Assembly: GCA_964481195.1 (NCBI GenBank)
Contig: CAYZTB010000009.1
Coordinates: forward strand, 1 to 64,000
Direction of reading: 5' to 3'
Origin: Palsa-948 sp964481195
GTDB taxonomy: Bacteria; Bacteroidota; Bacteroidia; Palsa-948
DNA length: 64,000 nucleotides
Made by a program: the position numbers and the translations under genes. Below are positions 53,947 through 62,091 of the stretch, in pieces. Each line of letters begins with the position of its first letter. Position 1 is the first letter of the stretch. A model generated the notes under the pieces. That model was given only the letters and a program-made list of their open reading frames with translations. It was not told where the DNA came from and did not search any database.

Positions 53947-54795
53947 TTAACCAACAATAGATTTTCGTAAATCACGGGTTTTTTCAGTTATTGTTTTTAA
54001 TTGATTTTGGTCTACTGTTGTAATTCCACTTTCATCTTGAACAGCAACACTATCAAAATAGCTTTTTAATTCGCTAATCTTAGAAAACAATTCTTTAAAT
54101 TCCTCGTCACCCTGAAACTGGGAGGTTACATTCATGAGGCTATTTAACACATATTTTTGCTCAGCTACACGTGCAGCCACTTTCTCCTTATTTGATTCTT
54201 TGGTGAGTTGAGTAGCTATGTACATGTTTTCAACCCATGCGCCAATAAAAATTAGAAGTGTTTGTTTTTCCTTATTGTTGTCTTTCATGAAAATATCCAT
54301 CTCGCTTTTTAATTCGCACACTACGTTAATCAAAGAATCTTCGTTACTTAAATTATTTTTAAAGCGCTTCAAATAATCATCAGCATCAAAAAGGCTGGAC
54401 ATGCCCAGCTCATCTGAAAGGCGCTTGACTGCTTCCATGTAACGAGAAGCCTCGTGACTCTGTTTGTTTAACACCGTGTAAGCTAAGTCGGCACTGTATA
54501 TGCCTAGGTTTAAAGTTTTACTGTGAACAGAAGTGTACTTAGAAACATTTTCTGGTGGGTTAGCAATCCCTTCAATATACTTTAGTCCTGTCCTTTTAAA
54601 TATTTTAGCCATCAGCAATGGAGAAGGCAACGAGTAAAAGAAATCCTGTGTTGTTTCCGAAATTTGTGCCTCTGCTGAAGTAGAATCCAAATCGCTATTT
54701 ATGTTTTCATCAATTGAAGCATTGCCGCAAGACGTAGCAGTGATAATTACACTAGCTAAGCAAAGATTAGAAATTAGTAGAAAGGATGATTTCAT
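53947..54795 (-). CDS. Lipoprotein of unknown Bacteroidota family (copy B)
   Basis: A 282-residue lipoprotein with lipobox ITATSC. After a Ser/Asp/Glu-rich linker it has FFYSLPSPLLMAKIFKRTGL, NVSKYTSVHSKTLNLGIY and IGAWVENMYIATQLTK, the same landmarks in the same order as the protein at 31363-32289. Helical, no enzymatic motif. The upstream -7 element TATATTTG (54831-54824, minus strand) supports the ATG at 54795. The lipoprotein plus small secreted protein pair occurs twice in this window, 22 kb apart. Confidence 0.82.
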   Translation of the reverse strand: MKSSFLLISNLCLASVIITATSCGNASIDENINSDLDSTSAEAQISETTQDFFYSLPSPLLMAKIFKRTGLKYIEGIANPPENVSKYTSVHSKTLNLGIYSADLAYTVLNKQSHEASRYMEAVKRLSDELGMSSLFDADDYLKRFKNNLSNEDSLINVVCELKSEMDIFMKDNNKEKQTLLIFIGAWVENMYIATQLTKESNKEKVAARVAEQKYVLNSLMNVTSQFQGDEEFKELFSKISELKSYFDSVAVQDESGITTVDQNQLKTITEKTRDLRKSIVG

Positions 54796-54960
54796 TATTG
54801 ATTGTAAAAATGAATGTATGTTTCAAATATAAAGAAACAATTTGAACGTGCATATATCTATTTCATTTATTCTTATTATTTATTAATATTTGAAGAGGGG
54901 TATAATGCGAGTTTTAAAACATTAAACCACCCCCTATTTTAATATTAAAGGATTTTCTAT

Positions 54961-54968
54961 TAAATTTG
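54961..54968 (+). promoter_or_regulatory. -7 element TAAATTTG abutting the acyl-CoA ligase start
   Basis: TAAATTTG ends 5 nt before ATG 54974. If used, the mRNA would start within one or two bases of the start codon (leaderless). No -33 TTTG is visible. Confidence 0.5.
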
Positions 54969-54973
54969 CCATC

Positions 54974-56734
54974 ATGCGATTATTCGACATCTTATACCAG
55001 TGCCACACTAAATTTCCAAACGAGGAATGTTTAGTGAAAAAAGAAAATGGGAAATGGATACCCACCTCTACTAAATCTTTTATCGAACAATCCGAAGAAC
55101 TCGCTAGCGGACTGTTGGCGCTCGGCCTTCAAAGAGAAGATAAAATTGCTATTCTTTCAAACAACCGGCCAGAGTGGAATATATGCGACATGGCAGTTCA
55201 GATGAGTGGTTGTGTGCTGATTCCAGTCTACCCTACGATTAGCGAAAAGGACCTTACTTTTATATTTAACGATTCTCAGGTCAAGTATGTTTTTGTTTCC
55301 TCAGAAGATATTTATAAAAAAGTAACATCTGTTTTAACGGATTCTACTTCAGTAAAAGAGATTTTTTCATTTAATGAAATCACATCTGTAAAAAGCTGGA
55401 AAGAAGTTCGAGCGCTAGGCAAATCAGCAAATAACAATTTGAGTTTAGAGAAAATGAAAGCCTCTATACAGGATTCTGACTTGGCAACTATATTGTATAC
55501 TTCCGGCACTACAGGCACTCCCAAGGGTGTAATGCTTTCGCACGACAATATTTTTTCAAACGTACACGCAGTTCGAAATTTACCACCGGCTGGGTATGGA
55601 GATAAGGCGTTAAGCTTTCTTCCTTTAAATCATATTTACGAGCGGATGTTAGTATACATGTATTTGTATTTGGGCATTTCAGTTTACTATGCCGAAAGCT
55701 TAGAAACGATAGGCGATAATCTTAGAGAAGTAAAACCTCAGATCTTCACCTGTGTACCAAGACTGTTAGAAAAAGTATATGACAAAATTGTATCCAAAGG
55801 CAACGAGCTTGCTGGAATTAAAAGAACATTATTTTTTTGGGCCTTGGCGCTGGGCGAAAAATTTAACGGAGCGGAAAATCATGGTATATGGTATAGTTTG
55901 CAATTACGTTTAGCTAACAAGCTAATATTTTCTAAGTGGAGAGAAGCATTGGGAGGCAACGTGCGTGCTGCAGTTTCGGGTGGTGCTGCTTTAAATCCTC
56001 GTTTAGCAAGAATCTTTTGGAGTGCACAAATTCCGGTTTTAGAAGGATATGGCTTAACTGAAACTTCGCCTGTAATTGCAGTAAATACGCTGGAGCCAAA
56101 CGGAATGCGATTTGGTACAGTTGGAGAAGTCATAGAGCGTGTTAAAGTTAAAATTGCAGAAGATGGAGAAATTCTGTGCAAAGGTCCAAACGTGATGCTA
56201 GGATATTATAAACATCCAGATGCTACTGCCGAAGTAATTGATTCGGATGGATGGTTTCATACAGGTGATATTGGAATACTTCAAGATGGAAAATATTTAA
56301 AAATTACCGACCGTAAAAAAGAAATATTTAAAACATCGGGAGGAAAATACATTGCTCCTCAAATGATTGAAAATAAATTGATAGAGATACCTTTAGTAGA
56401 GCAAGTAATGGTAATAGGGGAGAATCAGAAATTTGCTTCGGTCTTAATTGTGCCTTCCTTTTTAAAAATAAAAGAATCGTACGCAAAACAAGGAAAAGCA
56501 TACCCAGGAAACGAAGAAGTAATTAAAGATGTGGACATTATTAAAATAATAAAAGAAGGCATTGAAAAAGTAAATAGCAGTCTTGCTAGCTACGAAACTA
56601 TTAAGAAGATAGAGTTGCTTCCCAAAGATTGGACTATTGATAATGGTGAGTTAACACCTAAAATGTCATTGAAGCGCAAAGTGATTCTAGAAGCGAACAA
56701 GCATTTATTGGCTAAGATTTACGCTGATAAATAG
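54974..56734 (+). CDS. fadD: Long-chain fatty acid-CoA ligase
   Basis: A 586-residue AMP-forming ligase activating fatty acids with CoA and ATP before beta-oxidation. Motifs: ILYTSGTTGTPKGVMLSHDN (P-loop-like), GYGLTETSP, DGWFHTGDIGILQDG and DRKKEIFKTSGGKYIAP, typical of the FAA1/long-chain type. It probably works at the inner membrane. It lies 102 bp ahead of the FadN-type gene; the downstream genes supply the oxidation steps. Confidence 0.93.
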   Translation: MRLFDILYQCHTKFPNEECLVKKENGKWIPTSTKSFIEQSEELASGLLALGLQREDKIAILSNNRPEWNICDMAVQMSGCVLIPVYPTISEKDLTFIFNDSQVKYVFVSSEDIYKKVTSVLTDSTSVKEIFSFNEITSVKSWKEVRALGKSANNNLSLEKMKASIQDSDLATILYTSGTTGTPKGVMLSHDNIFSNVHAVRNLPPAGYGDKALSFLPLNHIYERMLVYMYLYLGISVYYAESLETIGDNLREVKPQIFTCVPRLLEKVYDKIVSKGNELAGIKRTLFFWALALGEKFNGAENHGIWYSLQLRLANKLIFSKWREALGGNVRAAVSGGAALNPRLARIFWSAQIPVLEGYGLTETSPVIAVNTLEPNGMRFGTVGEVIERVKVKIAEDGEILCKGPNVMLGYYKHPDATAEVIDSDGWFHTGDIGILQDGKYLKITDRKKEIFKTSGGKYIAPQMIENKLIEIPLVEQVMVIGENQKFASVLIVPSFLKIKESYAKQGKAYPGNEEVIKDVDIIKIIKEGIEKVNSSLASYETIKKIELLPKDWTIDNGELTPKMSLKRKVILEANKHLLAKIYADK

Positions 56735-56836
56735 GCAGATTTTTCATTTGTTTGTCTTTTTGGTTTCCTTATTCCTGTTACCTTTATTAACTGATATTGA
56801 CAAACAACATTATTCGATTATTTATACTTTGTTATT

Positions 56837-59209
56837 ATGAAACGATCAATTAAAAAAGTTGCTGTGCTTGGCTCAGGCGTAATGGGTTCTCGTATTGCTT
56901 GTCATTTTGCAAATATTGGAGTAGAGGTATTACTTCTCGATATTGTCCCAAAAGATGCCGCGGCAGATAAAAAATCTCGCAATAAAATTGTGAACGATGC
57001 ATTAACTTTTGCGTTGAAGTCAAACCCTTCGCCAATTTATCAAAAGTCGTTTGCAAATAGAATTACAACAGGCAATTTTGAGGACGATATGGAAAATATC
57101 GCGACTTGCGATTGGATTATTGAAGTAGTTGTGGAAAGATTAGATATTAAGAAAATTGTTTTTGATCAGGTAGAAAAATTTAGAAAACAGGGAACGCTTA
57201 TTACATCCAACACCTCAGGCATTCCAATTAATTTAATGCTGGAAGGAAGAAGCGAAGATTTTCAAACACATTTTTGTGGTTCTCACTTTTTTAATCCACC
57301 TCGATATTTGAAGTTGTTGGAAATTATTCCTACTTCTAAAACTTCAAAAGAAGTAGTGGGCTTTTTAATGCATTATGGAGATTTGTATCTAGGAAAAACC
57401 ACGGTGCTTTGTAAAGATACGCCTGCTTTTATTGCAAACCGTATTGGAGTATATGGCATTATGGCATTGTTTCATCTGGTGCAAAAAATGGAACTTACCG
57501 TTGAAGAAGTTGATAAACTTACTGGCCCGGTTTTAGGAAGGCCAAAGTCTGCTACGTTTCGTACCTGTGATGTAGTTGGACTAGATACGTTAGTGCATGT
57601 TGCAAACGGTTTAGCATCAAATCTTCCCAACGATGAGGCAAAAGATTTATTTAAACTTCCTGCCTATGTGCAGAAGATGGTCGACAATAAATGGCTGGGC
57701 TCTAAAACAGAGCAAGGATTTTTCAAAAAAGTAAAAGGGGCGAAGGGAAGTGAGATTCATGCTTTGGATTTTAAATCGCTGGAGTATAAACTAGTACAGA
57801 AAGTAAAATTTGCTACGCTCGAATTAACAAAACCTATTGATGATTTAAAAGCAAGATTAAAAGTTTTAATTACCGGCAAAGATAAAGCAGGAGATTTTTA
57901 CCGTGCCTCTTTCTTTGGGTTGTTTCAATATGTTTCCAATCGTATTCCGGAAATATCGGACGAGCTTTACAAAATTGATGATGCCATGAAAGCCGGTTTT
58001 GGCTGGGAGCTAGGGCCCTTTGAATATTGGGATGCGTTGGGAGTAAAAGAAACAGTTGCTTACATGGAAAAAGCAGGGCAAAAACCTGCGCAGTGGATTT
58101 ATGATTTTATTGCTTCGGGTAAAACATCATTTTACGCAATAGAAAAAAACGCTAGAAATTATTACGACATCCCTACTAAATCATACAAATTAGTGCCGGG
58201 TACAGAAGAATATATTTCGCTGGAAATAATTCGCCCTACAAAAACAGTTTGGAAAAATTCGGGTGCTACCTTAACTGATATTGGAGACGGAATCGTGAAT
58301 TTAGAGTGGAACACCAAGATGAATTCTATCGGTGGCGAAGTGATTCAAGGCATTAATACTTCAATCGAAATTGCTGAGAAGGATTTTCAAGGGTTAGTAA
58401 TTTCTAACGAAGGAGCAAACTTTTCAGCAGGTGCAAACGTGGGAATGATATTTATGTTTGCAGTAGAACAGGAATGGGATGAGCTTAACATGGCTATTAA
58501 GTTGTTCCAAAACACCATGATGCATATTCGCTATTCTTCAGTTCCAGTTGTTGTTGCGCCTCATAACCTAGCGTTAGGTGGAGCTTGTGAAATGAGCATG
58601 CATTCTGATAAAGTAATAGCACACGCAGAAACGTATATGGGCTTGGTTGAGTTTGGCGTAGGTTTAATTCCGGGTGGCGGAGGAACAAAAGAGTTTGCAG
58701 TCCGCCTTTCCGATGGTTTGCAAGATGGAGATATCGAGCTGAATAATTTCCGTGACCGATTTTTAACAATAGGACAAGCAAAAGTTTCTACTTCTGCTAA
58801 TGAAGCTTTTGGTTTAGGTTATTTACGAAAAGGAAAAGATTTAGTAGTGGTATCAAGAGCAAGATTGCTTGGCGATGCAAAAGCAGCCTGTTTAGATTTA
58901 GCAAAAGAGGGGTACAGCAAACCTGTACCAAGAAAAGATATTCGTGTTTTAGGAAAGCAAGCACTAGGACTGGCTTACTTAGGCGCTAACTCCATGCTCA
59001 GCGGACATTATATTTCAGAACACGATGTGAAAATATCTCAGAAGCTAGCCCACGTATTATGTGGAGGAGAACTATCTGCACCCACACTAGTTAGTGAACA
59101 ATATTTACTCGATTTAGAGCGCGAAGCATTTTTAAGTTTGTGCGGTGAAAAGAAAACATTGGAAAGAATCCAATCTATATTAACAGGAGGAAAAGTATTG
59201 AGAAATTAG
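56837..59209 (+). CDS. fadN: 3-hydroxyacyl-CoA dehydrogenase / enoyl-CoA hydratase
   Basis: A 790-residue bifunctional beta-oxidation protein. The NAD-binding 3-hydroxyacyl-CoA dehydrogenase comes first (VLGSGVMGSRIACHFANIG; SNTSGIPINLMLEGR; GSHFFNPPRYLKLLEIIP; ANRIGVYGIMALFH), then a second helical dehydrogenase domain. The C-terminal crotonase (hydratase) domain starts at about residue 490 (NFSAGANVGMIFMFA oxyanion loop; GVGLIPGGGGTKEFA). This domain order (dehydrogenase first) is that of B. subtilis FadN and not of E. coli FadB. It is followed by a small four-helix gene and the thiolase. Confidence 0.94.
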   Translation: MKRSIKKVAVLGSGVMGSRIACHFANIGVEVLLLDIVPKDAAADKKSRNKIVNDALTFALKSNPSPIYQKSFANRITTGNFEDDMENIATCDWIIEVVVERLDIKKIVFDQVEKFRKQGTLITSNTSGIPINLMLEGRSEDFQTHFCGSHFFNPPRYLKLLEIIPTSKTSKEVVGFLMHYGDLYLGKTTVLCKDTPAFIANRIGVYGIMALFHLVQKMELTVEEVDKLTGPVLGRPKSATFRTCDVVGLDTLVHVANGLASNLPNDEAKDLFKLPAYVQKMVDNKWLGSKTEQGFFKKVKGAKGSEIHALDFKSLEYKLVQKVKFATLELTKPIDDLKARLKVLITGKDKAGDFYRASFFGLFQYVSNRIPEISDELYKIDDAMKAGFGWELGPFEYWDALGVKETVAYMEKAGQKPAQWIYDFIASGKTSFYAIEKNARNYYDIPTKSYKLVPGTEEYISLEIIRPTKTVWKNSGATLTDIGDGIVNLEWNTKMNSIGGEVIQGINTSIEIAEKDFQGLVISNEGANFSAGANVGMIFMFAVEQEWDELNMAIKLFQNTMMHIRYSSVPVVVAPHNLALGGACEMSMHSDKVIAHAETYMGLVEFGVGLIPGGGGTKEFAVRLSDGLQDGDIELNNFRDRFLTIGQAKVSTSANEAFGLGYLRKGKDLVVVSRARLLGDAKAACLDLAKEGYSKPVPRKDIRVLGKQALGLAYLGANSMLSGHYISEHDVKISQKLAHVLCGGELSAPTLVSEQYLLDLEREAFLSLCGEKKTLERIQSILTGGKVLRN

Positions 59210-59237
59210 AGATTGAAGATTATTGATTTTAGATTAC

Positions 59238-59591
59238 ATGAATGCTGAAGAGTTAAAAAAACGAACGAAGCAATTTGCGCATAACTGTGTTGGTTTTTCA
59301 ATGAAATTGCCACATGTTTACCTAGGGAATCATATTAAGGGACAGTTAATTAGATGCTCTACTTCAGTGGCTGCCAATTACAGAGCAGCATGTCGAGCGC
59401 AAACGAAGCCCAATTTTATGGATAAGCTTAGAATAGCCATAGAAGAAGCGGACGAATCAAATTTTTGGCTTGAATTTATTAAAGATGAGAAATTATTAGC
59501 TGAAAGTGATGTAAAAAATTTACTGCAAGAATCAGATGAGTTGGTTGCAATATTTGTTTCATCAAGAAAAACTGCTTCCAGTCAAAATTAA
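59238..59591 (+). CDS. Four-helix bundle (S23/IVP-type) protein
   Basis: A 117-residue helical protein of the family first known from intervening sequences of 23S rRNA genes and now seen alone in many Bacteroidota. Family features: LKKRTKQFAHNCVGFSMKLP, then IKGQLIRCSTSVAANYRAAC and KLRIAIEEADESNFWLEFI. ATG 59238 is used; an in-frame start at 59223 is not needed. Role unknown. It sits between fadN and the thiolase on the same strand and is preceded by a short AT-rich repeat-like stretch, which suggests a late insertion. Confidence 0.87.
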   Translation: MNAEELKKRTKQFAHNCVGFSMKLPHVYLGNHIKGQLIRCSTSVAANYRAACRAQTKPNFMDKLRIAIEEADESNFWLEFIKDEKLLAESDVKNLLQESDELVAIFVSSRKTASSQN

Positions 59592-59650
59592 TTGAAAAAT
59601 AGATATTAATGTATTTAATCAAAAATCGTTATTCATAAATCTTAAATTAT

Positions 59651-60859
59651 ATGAACGCATATATAGTATCAGCATTTCGTTCTGCAGTTGGCAAGGCCGG
59701 CCGCGGAGGTTTCAGATTTACTCGTCCGGATGATATTGCATCGGATGTTATTAAACATTTAATGGCATCGGTGCCAAACGTGGCAGCCGAACAAGTTGAT
59801 GATTTAATTGTGGGTAATGCCATGCCAGAAGCCGAGCAGGGCCTAAACATGGGAAGACTAATTTCTTTGCTCGCATTTAATACAGATAAAGTTCCAGGTA
59901 TGACAGTAAATAGATATTGTGCGTCTGGATTAGAAACGATTGCCATAGCTAGTGCAAAAATTAATTCCGGTCAGGCTGAATGTATTATTGCAGGTGGAGT
60001 AGAAAGCATGAGCTTGATTCCGATGGGTGGTTGGAGAATAGTTCCTAATTACGAGGTTGCTAAAGTACATCCGGATTATTACTGGGGCATGGGACTTACT
60101 GCCGAAGCAGTTGCAAATGAATACAAAGTTTCGCGTGAGGATCAAGATAAATTTTCTCTTAATTCTCATTTAAAAGCTATTGCAGCTATCAAAGAAGGAA
60201 AATTTAAAGATGAGATTGTGCCGATTAAGATTATGGAGACTTATTATGAAGAAGCTGTTGACTCCTCCCCTTCGGGGAGGACGGGTGGGGCCAAAAAAAC
60301 TAGGGAGTTTATTGTCGACACCGATGAAGGGCCACGTGCTGATACAAATATTGAAGCACTCGCAAAATTAAAACCTGTATTTGATGCAAGGGGTACAGTT
60401 ACAGCCGGCAACTCTTCACAAACTAGCGATGGAGCAGCTTTTGTAATGGTTGTAAGCGAGAAGTTTATGAAAGAAAATAAACTTACTCCCATTGCACGAT
60501 TAGTCTCTTTTGCAGCAGCAGGAGTTCCTCCGCGTATTATGGGAATAGGTCCTATTGCAGCTATACCAAAAGCATTAAAATTAGCAGGATTAAAACAAGA
60601 CCAAATCGATTTAATAGAGTTGAACGAAGCCTTTGCTTCGCAATCATTAGCAGTAGTGCGCGAGTTAAAGCTAAACCCTGAAATAATAAATGTTAATGGA
60701 GGTGCGATATCTTTAGGGCATCCACTTGGTTGCAGTGGAGCTAAATTATCCGTTCAAATATTTAACGAGCTAAAAAGACGTAAGAAAAAATATGGCATGG
60801 TTACCATGTGTGTAGGAACCGGACAAGGAGCTGCTGGAATTTTTGAAATGATAAATTAA
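59651..60859 (+). CDS. fadA: Acetyl-CoA acyltransferase (thiolase)
   Basis: A 402-residue thiolase for the last step of beta-oxidation. The nucleophile is C90 in NRYCASGLE. Further motifs: ELNEAFASQ, NVNGGAISLGHPLGCSGAK and the second Cys in MCVGTGQGAAGIFE. Residues about 203-216 (SSPSGRTGG) are encoded by a GC-rich palindrome, placed where family members have a charged surface loop before KKTREFIVDTDEGPR. It is the partner of FadN for fatty-acid oxidation. Confidence 0.95.
   Translation: MNAYIVSAFRSAVGKAGRGGFRFTRPDDIASDVIKHLMASVPNVAAEQVDDLIVGNAMPEAEQGLNMGRLISLLAFNTDKVPGMTVNRYCASGLETIAIASAKINSGQAECIIAGGVESMSLIPMGGWRIVPNYEVAKVHPDYYWGMGLTAEAVANEYKVSREDQDKFSLNSHLKAIAAIKEGKFKDEIVPIKIMETYYEEAVDSSPSGRTGGAKKTREFIVDTDEGPRADTNIEALAKLKPVFDARGTVTAGNSSQTSDGAAFVMVVSEKFMKENKLTPIARLVSFAAAGVPPRIMGIGPIAAIPKALKLAGLKQDQIDLIELNEAFASQSLAVVRELKLNPEIINVNGGAISLGHPLGCSGAKLSVQIFNELKRRKKKYGMVTMCVGTGQGAAGIFEMIN
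60261..60291. repeat. GC-rich palindromic element in frame inside the thiolase gene
   Basis: CCTCCCC-ttc-GGGGAGG (60264-60280): perfect 7-bp arms with a 3-nt loop, followed by ACGGGTGGGG. Same build as the argS elements. Confidence 0.75.
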
Positions 60860-60862
60860 ATC

Positions 60863-61777
60863 TTACAGAAAAATCCCAAAGCCAAGCAAAATAATTAAAG
60901 CAACAAAACTAATTAAAAGGGCAATTTTAATGAACTTCTGCGTGTTGGTTTGTTCAGCTTTTTTCTTGTGTTTTGTATAGGTGGAATCATCCTGATCGTA
61001 ATCTCCTTTTTTAGGCTTTAGCATTCCGTTTTTAATACGGATAAGATCAATAAAAAATAAAACAAAAAAACCTCCTAAGGTTAACATTTCCAGAATTCCT
61101 ATTTCGGTGTATCCTAAATAAAAACGATGCGCTCCAAAAATTCCTAAAAATCCTGCCAGCAAAAAAGCTTTTCGTTTTGTGATAATTCTTTCTTTTTTTT
61201 GTTTTTGGTCAGATTCGTTAGATAGGGCAGTATCCCTGTACTTAGTAAAAAGCAGTAACGCAAAAATCCATATTCCAATAATGGCAAAGGGGGTTAGAAT
61301 AAAAAATGTATTGGCAGCCCACAGTATATTGCTAAGTGAAAACAGGCCGTAGAAAAGTGCAGTAAGTACGGAGCCTACTGCTATTAGCAACAGCATTTTT
61401 ACATCAGATGGAGTTTTTTCATTGTCCAAAGTTTTTTTCTTTTTTACTTTGGGCAGTGCTTGTGTTTTATGTGTTCGCTCTGTTTTAGGTTTGAGATTTT
61501 TCTCATGTAAGCCTGATACTTTGTATTCTAATTGTAATTCTTTAATGTTTTGAATTGTATTTGGAGCAGGGGCTTCGGGAACTGCCGAGGCCGAAGCGTC
61601 TTCCTGTATTAAAGACTCGGAATAAAATTTAGGAGTTTGTTTTACTGCGCTATGACTTTTTATTTTTTCAACCGATGAATTATAATATCCACTTCGATAA
61701 AGCCTCTTTTCAAAGTTGCAGGAATGCAAAAGCAATATTGCTAATAATACAGCAGACGATTTTAAAATATATTTCAT
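60863..61777 (-). CDS. TM2-domain lipoprotein
   Basis: A 304-residue protein with lipobox ILLLHSC. Residues about 25-125 are a polar Lys/Glu-rich linker; then two membrane helices (about 128-180), a basic loop, and a TM2 domain at about 200-255 (AFLLAGFLGIFGAHRFYLGY, then GGFFVLFFIDLIRIKNG, with the usual FGAHRFYLG motif), and one more C-terminal helix. TM2 proteins are of unknown role in bacteria. It converges with the thiolase gene (3 bp between the ends). Confidence 0.85.
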   Translation of the reverse strand: MKYILKSSAVLLAILLLHSCNFEKRLYRSGYYNSSVEKIKSHSAVKQTPKFYSESLIQEDASASAVPEAPAPNTIQNIKELQLEYKVSGLHEKNLKPKTERTHKTQALPKVKKKKTLDNEKTPSDVKMLLLIAVGSVLTALFYGLFSLSNILWAANTFFILTPFAIIGIWIFALLLFTKYRDTALSNESDQKQKKERIITKRKAFLLAGFLGIFGAHRFYLGYTEIGILEMLTLGGFFVLFFIDLIRIKNGMLKPKKGDYDQDDSTYTKHKKKAEQTNTQKFIKIALLISFVALIILLGFGIFL

Positions 61778-61862
61778 GTATTATTTAGAATAGCCAAAAG
61801 TCGAAAAAATCGCGATACATTCAACCAGATAATATTCCAAAAGCAAATTAAGCCATTAATTT

Positions 61863-61932
61863 GCACTAATTAACACCAATTTATCTTTCATTTGTCTCTG
61901 CCTGTTTCGTGTAAATTCGTGTTAATTAGTGG
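61863..61932. repeat. Long imperfect inverted repeat, 20-bp arms
   Basis: GCACTAATTAACACCAATTT (61863-61882) matches the complement of AAATTCGTGTTAATTAGTGG (61913-61932) at 18 of 20 positions, with a 30-nt loop. It lies in the 314-bp spacer between the TM2 gene and the acyl-CoA dehydrogenase gene, which has no other gene. Sequences of this type (TTCGTGTTAATTAGTGGC) recur in Bacteroidota intergenic DNA as far as I recall. Confidence 0.75.
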
Positions 61933-62059
61933 CGTTTTTGTTCATCAATCATTTGTATAGCGTGCTTAAAAAATAGTACAACAATAGTTTCAGTTTTTGT
62001 AGCTACAATAAAATGTACTTGTTCTTGAATACAACCCTAAAATAGCATCAAAAAAATAG

Positions 62060-62067
62060 TAACTTTG
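62060..62067 (+). promoter_or_regulatory. -7 element TAACTTTG for the acyl-CoA dehydrogenase gene
   Basis: TAACTTTG, 24 nt before ATG 62092. No -33 TTTG at the standard spacing. Confidence 0.5.
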
Positions 62068-62091
62068 AATTAAACAAATACCATCCAATTT

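Noticed and set aside
59223..59237. Upstream start of the four-helix gene
   Set aside because: It would begin with a non-ATG codon in an AT-rich repeat-like stretch; ATG 59238 fits the family N-terminus.
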